Shown here piece after piece: positions 55,320-64,000 of a stretch of DNA of 64,000 nt. The first letter of the stretch is position 1; each line of letters begins with the position of its first letter. This DNA is from Syngnathus acus (taxonomy: Eukaryota; Chordata; Actinopteri; Syngnathiformes; Syngnathidae): assembly GCF_901709675.1 (NCBI RefSeq), contig NC_051090.1:11045342-11109341 (forward strand), written 5' to 3'. A program made the position numbers and the translations under genes. A model generated the notes under the pieces. The model did not search any database. It was given only the letters and a program-made list of their open reading frames with translations, and had not been told where the DNA came from.

Positions 55320-57144
55320 AGTGTGACATTTCAATTTTTTTGTCTGCGACCATGGTGGAAATACACAAACAGGTTGGGGTCATTTAAAAATGTTCGTATT
55401 TAGGGGATGCGGGGGCCATAATTTTGAATTCATCAAATCTTCACATTGGCAATGTGGTGTGGTAGAAATAAAAAAGAAATCTTTGAAGCTACACTGTTGA
55501 TGTCAAATTCAGTTCTATTAGCGCGAGGATTGGAACAATCCTTCAGGATTAATAACGATAATGATGATGGTGATAATTATTGAAAATAATAGTAATCATC
55601 CTCATCATTTCCCTAATGATACTGTTATTACTTTATGAATGTAAGCAACATCCTTCTGATGAGTCCAATCATGTGACGTGTTTTGCTTCTATATTTTTCA
55701 GCAAATTGTATACAATTTGCTGAAAAAGCTATAGCTTTTTTATATATGATCCAAACAATTAAAAAAAAATTTGAAGTCATTTTTAATGGAGGGGAATCCG
55801 GCACGCTGAAAGACGAGGCAGATCGTTGGACGTCAATATTGTGCTGGATGATTTTTTTTGTTTGTTTTTGGTCCTTGCTGCTGTTCGGCCAGGCGGCGTC
55901 AGTTGCTCTCCGCGGTCCTGAAACCCCAACCGAACTTGCACCCCAAACTCAGAAATGGACGTCTACTCCTGCTAGCCACCTAACCCGTCATTATTCCGCG
56001 TTCATATATTTTTATTTCATTCGATGACCACAAGGACCGCTTCCAAACTTCAAACTTCATATAATTCGGCTCTATCAAACGAGCACCATTAATGACGACC
56101 ATGATGACAATTGTCGAGGTTAACATGCCAACATTCAATCGGGCGAGTGATTTGCACGCGGATGCTGCAGTTCAAGACAAAACAATTCAAATGTAGGCCT
56201 ACTCTTGAAATGAGGCGAAATCTTTCTTTTTTTATTGTTATTTTAGTCATCATAAAGCAGCAGCTAGGGGAGGCCCGTTGCTGTCGTTGACATATAAAAA
56301 CAAAATTTACAGTGATTGTACGTGTTATGGTGTGTGAGTTACAATGTGCGTGCGAGTCCTAGTGCCGGATGCCAGGTGCCAGGTGCCAGGTGCGACTTCG
56401 TGTTCCAGGGGCAATGCTGCAACCTGCAGGTGAAACCACAGAATAACATACCTGCGGGTTAGTCACGTGACTTTTCTCCATCAGTGCGTGGAGTCTTCGT
56501 GTATGACAATGATTTAGAAGCCTCACCTTATAGGAGGGAGAGGAGTTTCGGCGGCTCGTGCAGCTGAGCGAGGCTAGCACTTTTAAAGCAGGCCCAACTT
56601 CAGAAGGTCAAGTCCAAACAAAGTGTCACTCTGGCAGCCTGAACCGCGTTCGACCTCCCACAGGCCCGCAGGGCCGTTTCCGAAGAGCAGATGGGCCCAC
56701 GTGGGTCTCCGGTCTTCTAAAGACTAGCGGTGAAAAAAAAAAAAACAGTCTTCGATGTGATTTCCAACATGCACCAGTTGTTCAGTGGCAGCAGGAGAGG
56801 AAAAAAAAATCTCCCATAACAAAGATTGTGTGTGCATCCTGATCTCCACGGGGGTCGCCGTGCAGTTTTGATGTAGCAGGAAATTTGTGGGGCCACCGAG
56901 CTGCGCTGTGTCGTGCATGGAAAATCATTTGATCCGCACATCCTTTGTTTGTGCAGAGTGCAAAGGTTATTGTTTGGAAAATTTGCACGGCTTTTATGAA
57001 ATATTTTTGCTCAGACGCATGAAGCTATGTATAATACTTTTCCATAAATGTCTTGCACCACGCATATTGCCATTATTTTATGGGCCGTATACTTCGGCCC
57101 GATGTAAAATGTGCGTGCGTGCGTGCGCGCGCGTGCGTGCGTGC

Positions 57145-57219
<75 letters not shown>

Positions 57220-58437
57220 ATGTGTGTGTCGGGGTGGATTGTGTGGGGGGGGGCAGGCCGCGAGGCTAATTTGGCTTTTCTCTCTCTCTAATGAACGCAA
57301 AGTCCACCCCGGGAGCGCCGCTGGCCGGGGGCGGTAAGCTGACACTGGCGCACTGTGTGTGGTATCCAGGCCCGCGCTTGATGGAAAAAGCCTGCTTCCA
57401 CTCATGTCAAAGTCATTTATGGAGAGAAACACCCCCAGCTTCCACACGCACATGCAGTACGGCGAAGGCCCCCACCAGCACCACCAACAGCAGCACCCCC
57501 ACCCCCGTGCCGGCCTGATCACAACCGTCACTGCCAGCGTTTGTTTTCATTCTCCATCGGACCATTTTAGGAGGAAATTAAGAGAAAATGCAGCTATGAT
57601 AAGATGGGGCGGGGATCGGCAGCTTCGGTGATGGAGCTAGGGGGCCGCACATTTTCATCACTATAATTCGGGAGGGGGGCTACTTATAGGACTTGCCAGA
57701 AGGATGACAAAAATGTCATTTTAAATATTCAAAAGATACGTCCGAAATACGTCCTCTTATACACGTGCGTGGCCCAATTAAAATGCAGGACCGGTGAGTT
57801 GCATGGATGTGACGGCAAGTTTGCGAGATAGGCTGATATAATTGCGCGAGGTTTTCAGATGTGGCAATTATAAGGCAGAAATGGCCAAGCGGATGGGAGT
57901 GGAGGCGGTTCTTTTGGTCATTGATTTCAGGGAGATTTGAATGCTGACAGCGAGTGGGGGTGGGGGCTCTCCGAAGAGGGGAGAAAGATTTATGAAACGA
58001 TAGGTGGCCGAGTTTTGTTTGGCTGAAGTCGGCGCACAAAGTCGAAGGGCTTTTGCTGTTTCCTCCACTTGAGTGATTGTAGCGCCACGCTGCACCACTT
58101 AGCTCCACTGTGGACCCCCCTCCCCCAGCGGAGGGAGCCCCCGCGTCCACTTGAAAGCCGTGCAGGGACAATCGTCCGCTCAGGGCGATCACCCCGCCTC
58201 TCGCTCTTCCTCTTCCCCTCCACTGGCCGCCGTGCGTCAGGTACGTGCATGCGTAACGGCAAAGAGAGTCGTGCGTAACTGGACCCGAGACAGATATCTC
58301 TCTCCATTTGGATGTGAGCTAAAGGTGGCGTGACGCCCACTGCAGGCGAGGACCACTGGATCCTTTTTATTTTTTTGCCCCTTTTCCAACCCTCGGGGGC
58401 CTCTCCCTCCTACCGCCAGCTGTGCGTCAGAGCTGAC
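55320..58437. other. foxq1-foxf2 intergenic region
   Basis: No coding gene is seen. It contains a GT microsatellite (57111-57218), some AT-rich single-copy sequence, and the GC-rich foxf2 promoter and 5' UTR from about 58000. A short Gln/His-rich ORF at 57291-57631 has no family resemblance. The transcription start of foxf2 cannot be placed. Confidence 0.5.
57111..57218. repeat. GT microsatellite
   Basis: (GT)n preceded by GCGT repeats, with about 100 bp of nearly pure dinucleotide. Confidence 0.95.
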
Positions 58438-60972
58438 ATGACGACCGAGAGCCCTCAGCAGCTGCAGCTGCAAGATCCTCCGCCTCCTCTGAGATCCAGT
58501 CCGGCGTCTGGCGTCCCGCATCCCGCCATGCTGAGCCCCCAAGCCGCCTCGGAAAGCTCATCGGCTGCGCTCAAAGGAAAGAAGAGCAACTCCGGTTTAA
58601 GGCGGCCGGAAAAGCCTCCGTACTCCTACATCGCGCTCATCGTTATGGCCATCCAAAGCTCCCCGAGCAAGCGGCTGACCCTCAGCGAGATCTACCAGTT
58701 CCTCCAGGCCCGATTCCCGTTCTTCAGGGGCTCTTACCAGGGATGGAAAAATTCGGTTCGGCACAACCTCTCGCTGAACGAGTGCTTCATCAAGCTGCCC
58801 AAAGGACTGGGCAGGCCAGGCAAAGGCCACTACTGGACCATCGATCCTGGCAGCGAGTTTATGTTCGAGGAGGGCTCGTTCCGTCGTCGACCCCGAGGCT
58901 TCAGGAGAAAGTGTCAGGCCCTCAAACCCATGTACCGGATGATGAACGGCATCGGCTTCGGCACGTCCATCTTGCCACAGAGTTTCGACTTCCAGGCGCC
59001 CTCGGCCGCCACGCTCGCCTGTCACGGCAACAGCTACAACTTGCAGGACATGATGAGCAATCCCGTGCATGCCGCGGGATACGACGGACTGGGCGCCGGC
59101 CATCATGTTCCCCACATGTCCCCGAGCCCGGGTTCCACGTACATGGCCAGTTGCCCGGTGCCGTCCAACGGGGACTACGGGCCGGACAGTAGCAGCAGTC
59201 CGGTGCCGTCCTCTCCGGCCGTGGCGAGCGCATTGGACGGCCACTCCCCGTACGCCAGTACGTGCGCGCACTGGGCCGCTTCGGGCGGGTCGCCCTACAT
59301 CAAGCAGCAGCCGTTAAGCTCCGGCAGCCCCGCCGCGTCGTCCTCTCTGCACTCCGGCATGTCGTCGTACTCCCTGGAGCAGAGCTACATTCACCAAAAC
59401 GCCAGGGATGGCCACACCGGCGACATATCAGGTACCCAAATCCTCCAGTACCTCAATTGTCACAATTAGCAAAGATCCGTGCACGTCAATTTCATTTCAA
59501 TTATATTATTGACTTGGAAGGTTGAATTGATTTGACCTAGTTTGGTCTGATCCCTTGTCATATAATTCCAAAATCAAATTACAAATTGGCAATCCAACTC
59601 AACATCTCCGTTATTCAATAAAATATTCAACCTCATGCTTAAGTTTTAACAAATTTCTTGACGTTTACGCGAGTGCATACACGCTCCATGCAGTGTCTTC
59701 GGGGGTGTTTGAAGCAATTTGAAAGTCGTTTTCAAATTCCCACTTGGCTCAATAAGTCACGCTGGTTAACTTGAGCGCCGCACAGAGGGGCTTTTACTCA
59801 AGTCTTGAAGATTTCAGCGAGACGAGCAGCTCATGCTGGAGCCTGAAAAGGGCTCAAAGGTTAAGCAAACAAAGACTGTGCAAATCGGACCACACGGGCG
59901 ACAAGATCTCAGCCTTGCAAGGGCCACAAGAGACGGGAGGCCTTGTTCGGCTTAATGCAACATCGCAAATGAGCCCGCGGGTGGGGGTAGGGTTGAGGGG
60001 GGGGCTAAAATGTGCCGGTGTGAACTTGCACTTTCTGGTCTATAATCGCGCTGTCAGTTCAGTCACAAAGGCGTCACGTCTGTGCAAAGGTTGTCCAGTT
60101 GTGGACGCGTCCCGCTGCCTGCCCATCAAACACGAGTCCTTCTGACTGCGATATAAGACGAACTAAAATTCAACTGGCATGAATTAGCGCCATTCGGCCT
60201 TATTTGAGCATTAATGCAACTCCCAAGTTTCATACACACGCATCGTGAGATAATTCATTTAAATACTTTTGACAGAAACCGCAAAAAAAATCGCTGTGAT
60301 GATCAAACTGGCTGATAAAATTTATTGCAACGTTATTTTGATTGTTTTGATTGTTTTATGGAATCAAGCACATAACATATGTATATGTATGTTTTAAGAT
60401 ATCTTAAAATGTTGCCAAGGTGAGCTCGTCTTTAAAGATTTGAAAATGACTCACGTTTTTGTCAAATAAAAAATAGATACCAAATTGCAAAACGTATGCA
60501 CAAATAAACGATGTGAATGGCGTGTTGGCCTAAAATGCAACTAAAATTATTTTATGTTAAAATATTACACTCATTGAAGCCCTTTGAGGCGTAATTAAGG
60601 ACTATTAAAAATAAATTTTACTTAACTGGTGGGTCAAAAACAACCCAATTTGGTTCGAGAATAGGACCAACCCAATTTAAGCGGTCATTTATGGGGGTAG
60701 CCATCATCAGTTTTAAGGATCGATGTTCAATTTGAAGAGTTGTTGTGAAAGTGAACATATGAGTTTGACGCATGATTGTGTTGCACACGCACGCAGTGGG
60801 GATTCCGCGTTACCAGAGCCACTGCGACAGGAAAGATTTCGTGCTCAACTTGAACGGCATCCCATCCTTCCACCCCACGGCGGGCACTTCCTACTACCAC
60901 CACCACCACCACCATCATCATCATCCTCACCCCCAGAGCGTGTGTCAGGACATCAAACCGTGCGTCATGTAA
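58438..60972 (+). CDS. foxf2: Forkhead box F2 transcription factor, two exons
   Basis: FoxF2 is a mesenchymal and pericyte forkhead activator that works downstream of Hedgehog signalling. Exons are 58438-59431 and 60797-60972; the donor is a GTACCC and the joined codon reads G/TG (Val). Together they give 389 residues. The start [20 protein letters not shown] is the first in-frame ATG; the frame is open further upstream, but without a Met. The forkhead domain is at about 58-150: [60 protein letters not shown] and [13 protein letters not shown]. The C-terminus carries the FoxF activation region ([20 protein letters not shown]) and ends [12 protein letters not shown], which is diagnostic. A run of nine histidines precedes that end. 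The 1.4-kb intron position matches other FoxF genes. Confidence 0.96.
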
Positions 60973-61289
60973 GCGCTGCTGTCGCGACGGACCTCCAAAG
61001 ACGGACGCATGCAGTCAAACTGCACGTCCGCCACAATTAAGGGACTATTTTTGTCTCTGTTGGAATTACGACGACTGTATTCACGTGTTTGCTTCTTCGT
61101 GGACCTGAGCAAATATGCACTGAAGGAAAATGAAGGAAACTTTTGCGCCCTTAACACGCGCCTCTTCGTGATAATGCTCAACATTTTGCCCTGTATTATG
61201 TTTCCACACGGATGCTGTATTATGAACTGCTACAAATATTGCACTTATCGTATAACCATTGTCCAAATATGTCTCTTGTAAGGAGTTTC

Positions 61290-61295
61290 AATAAA
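61290..61295 (+). promoter_or_regulatory. foxf2: Polyadenylation signal of foxf2
   Basis: AATAAA about 320 bases after the stop, with T-rich sequence downstream. Further AATAAA-like sites exist to the right, so a longer 3' UTR is possible. Confidence 0.55.
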
Positions 61296-61309
61296 GCTCT
61301 TACATTGTA

Positions 61310-63240
61310 GGAGGCCTATTCAAGCAGATATGTTGTCTTCAATTTGTATTAAAATGGTGGCACGAAACATATTTGTACAAAGGCGAATATTATATTAAAC
61401 AGAGCTGGCATTGTTTTGCAGATGTTATCTCATATGATGTTTTAACCTCGATCAAATTAAAAGCACTTTCACATTGTTAGCCACATGCGTTTTTCTATAT
61501 CTAAATTGATATGTGCATGTTCGAATGTATCTTGTCTATCATAACTGCGTCCATGGCAGCGTGAATTAAAAAAGGTAATAGGCTAGTAAAAAAAAATACG
61601 CAGGACGCAATTATAGGTTTTATACTATTATGAAACCACTTGACTGAAATTGCATTTTGATAGCAGGAATAACTAGCTTATAATTTTGTGTCTACAAGGG
61701 GAATCTTTTAGTGTCTCCAGGGGGAATCTTTATTTTTTTCCATCGTGTATTTTCAGGAGATAGAATAAGGCCATGTCGTCAGAGAACATGCCATTTACAA
61801 CACTTCACATTGGTCAATAAAAACTTTAATTAATCAAAACAAACAAAATGAGCAATTACTTGGGGGGGGGGGTATGAAACGGATCAAATTGTGACATAGA
61901 AGTACCGCGGTCCGACGCCGGCAATATAAATACATAAATAAAACAATAACAATCGTGTATAGTGTGGAAATACGTCACGGAAGTATTTTTAGATGGTGGT
62001 AAACAAATCAGACTGAGAGGCAGTAAGGCCTAAATCGCAAACACAAATCCCACTCGCGGGACCCTCAATTTAGGATTTATGGGCGACAGCATGTAACACC
62101 GTTTCGTTCAAGTTACCAAAGGTTCGTTTTGCATCGAATAAATAGGTTTCTAATTTCCCCTAAAATGACATTTCGATTCTGAACCTTGGCCTATTGTTGC
62201 ATGATGCAACGAGAAACAGCAAAAAAAACTCTGACCTGGATATTTTTTACATGATCTCGTGTTAAGCGGAGGCCGAGCGGGTTAAAAACCGACTGAATCA
62301 AGTTTCTGGTTGGTGGTCTCTCTGCATTGGGACGAGGAGCACACGCATGCTGTTTTCGTTGCGGCGAGGGGAAACAAGGAAGGAAACGTCATATTTGAAT
62401 AAATGTACACAACACTCATTAATATCCGAGGAGGCCATTCATCCATCGAGTTAGCAAAGTCAACATTTGAGTGGTTCAATTGTATTTGACGAGAATGCTC
62501 AGACGTTAACATAAAGTGGACTACAGTGCCACTCAGTGGCTACCGCCTGTTCTTTCGGACAAGCCACGGCTTGATTTCATTTCCCTTATTTGATTTCGCA
62601 AATAATCAATCAACAACTTCGAAGAGGTTACGTCTGAAGAAATAAGATGCATTCCACGACTAGGACACTGCGCTGCTGCTCTTGCGTTTCTGCAAAGAGC
62701 TTAATGCTATTTTTTTTTTTTTTTAAGAAAACCAGACACGATGGAGGTCCATTGAACATAACTATTCACAATCACATTTAGTTTGATATTTTGTAGTAAA
62801 ATCCCACTATTTAAATACAAGGCCTGTTACACCATGAACACATTTGAGAAACGCTCGGTACTATAGAGTATTAAGAGATCATGCAAATACTAGATTTGAC
62901 TGAACAGAGGTACCTGAAACAAGGTGCCAAAAATTGTTTTACAAAACAAATATAAGGTAACAAACAAAGGAAAACAGAACAAAATAGCACAAATCAAACA
63001 TTTACCATTCGCATGTACGACGCCGTTTTGGATGTGGAAAAGTAGAGAATTGTTGAAAAAGAGTGGTGCTGCTGCGATTGCGCGGGCATTGCAAGGCCAA
63101 AAGGGGGCGTCATTGGGGAAAAGGAGCCCGAGGTGCGACCATGATGCATTGCTGCACTTTGACCACACGGTGACAGCTGTGAACAGTAATGGGACACAAG
63201 TAGTTTTGGGAACACTGGGAGCGCGGCGAAGTCCTGCTTG
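61310..63240. other. Downstream flank of foxf2, no gene recognised
   Basis: AT-rich single-copy sequence with a poly-G run at 61862-61871. In other vertebrates FOXC1 follows next, but no FoxC1 sequence appears before the window ends. Confidence 0.5.
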
Positions 63241-63323
63241 CACATCCATCCATCCATCCATCCATCCATCCATCCATCCATCCATCCATCCATCCATCCA
63301 TCCATCCATCCATCCATCCATCT
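63241..63323. repeat. TCCA tetranucleotide microsatellite
   Basis: About 20 TCCA units directly joined to the interspersed repeat that follows. Confidence 0.95.
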
Positions 63324-63662
63324 ATCCATTTTCTATACTGCTTGTCTCCACGGGGGTCGCGGGCGTGCTGGAGCCTATCCCAGCAGTCATCGGGCAGTAG
63401 GCGGGTGACACCCTGAATTGGTTGCCAGCCAATCGCAAGGCACACAGAGGCGAACAACCATTCGCACTCGCACTCACACCTAGGGGCAATTTGGAGTGCT
63501 CAATCAGGCTACCGAGCATGTTTTTGGGATGTGGGAGGAAACCGGAGTGCCCGGAGAAAACCCACGCGGGCACGGGGAGAACATGCAAACTCCACACAGG
63601 GAGGGCCGAAGGTGGAATCGAACCCGCACCCTCCTTACTGAGGCGGACGTGCTAACCAGCCT
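63324..63662 (+). repeat. Interspersed repeat of the TCCATCC family, copy 3
   Basis: Same family and orientation as copies 1 and 2 but more diverged (TTTCTATACTGCTTGTCTCC at the left). It extends further right, through TGGAATCGAACCCGCACC and GGACGTGCTAACCAG. Confidence 0.85.
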
Positions 63663-63686
63663 GCTTGCCCATATCAATTATTTTTA

Positions 63687-64000
63687 CCGTTTTTTTCCAT
63701 GTATAATGCGCAAAATTTAACTAATTTATTGTCCTAAAATCTTGGGTGCGCACTATACATGGGTACAACAATTTTTGAAGAAAATCTCCCTCGAAATAAA
63801 ACTTGAAATCACCTTTCTTCTTGTTTGTTGTCAATCGCGCATCGCATTCAACCATCCTGCCCAACACACTTAGTCAGTAAAATTCATAATTGACGACACA
63901 TCGTTTGATGCGATGGTGCAATCCTTGATGGTGTGTTATTGTCAAATATTGTTTGTTTTTTAATCTCCATCGCAGACCGGATATCATACGGAGGCAGTAT
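63687..64000. mobile_element. MITE with CCGTTTTTTT end, copy 2, cut by the window edge
   Basis: Starts after a TA (63685-63686) and matches copy 1 (36002-36507): CCATGTATAATGCGCAAAAT, TTATTGTCCTAAAATCT, then GGATATCATACGGAGGC near the window end. Its right terminus lies outside the window. Confidence 0.75.

Noticed and set aside
57291-57631. Gln/His-rich ORF between foxq1 and foxf2
   Set aside because: Low complexity and no splice or conservation evidence; not reported as a gene.
58597-59271. 224-codon minus-strand ORF across foxf2
   Set aside because: Antisense shadow of foxf2 with Arg/Gly/Val-rich composition and no family resemblance.
61310-64000. FoxC1 expected downstream of foxf2
   Set aside because: No forkhead motif or FoxC1-like sequence appears before the window ends.

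Overview
This is a window of vertebrate nuclear DNA, almost certainly from a spiny-rayed (percomorph) teleost. All recognisable genes are split vertebrate genes with GT-AG introns that are mostly short. The intergenic DNA is full of CA/TA/TCTA/TCCA microsatellites, hAT- and Tigger-type DNA transposon remnants, and LINE tails of the kind common in fish. There is nothing bacterial here: no operons, CRISPR arrays or phage. The species cannot be named from the sequence.

Layout from left to right. Bases 1-2.4 kb hold no recognisable gene. The kinase gene mak (+, 2568-6947) is followed tail to tail by bphl (-, 7710-10237, first exon not found). Next come irf4 (+, 12661-15460, complete, 450 aa) and, again tail to tail, exoc2/Sec5 (-, coding 16448-30094, 27 coding exons giving 921 aa, with a non-coding first exon near 33.7 kb). 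A 20-kb stretch without genes (33.8-53.9 kb) follows. It is packed with transposon remnants and simple repeats and carries one perfect match to the CTCF consensus. The window ends with two developmental forkhead genes in the same direction: single-exon foxq1 (54029-54916) and two-exon foxf2 (58438-60972).

IRF4-EXOC2-FOXQ1-FOXF2 is the conserved vertebrate block of human 6p25. mak and bphl come from elsewhere on human 6p and here lie directly upstream of irf4. The genes do not form one pathway: Mak is a ciliary kinase, Bphl a serine hydrolase, Irf4 an immune and pigment transcription factor, Exoc2 an exocyst subunit, and FoxQ1/FoxF2 are forkhead transcription factors. The logic is conserved synteny, with a likely regulatory landscape around the fox genes.

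Exon boundaries were read by eye from reading frame, splice consensus and remembered family sequence. For irf4 and exoc2 the summed exon lengths divide exactly by three and give near-human protein lengths, which supports those models strongly. I found no convincing undescribed biological system. The most unusual items are a 66/67-bp hairpin insertion with a 13-bp target duplication, nested transposon insertions, internally deleted LINEs, a CTCF-type site between exoc2 and the fox cluster, and an in-frame 18-residue tandem duplication in Mak.
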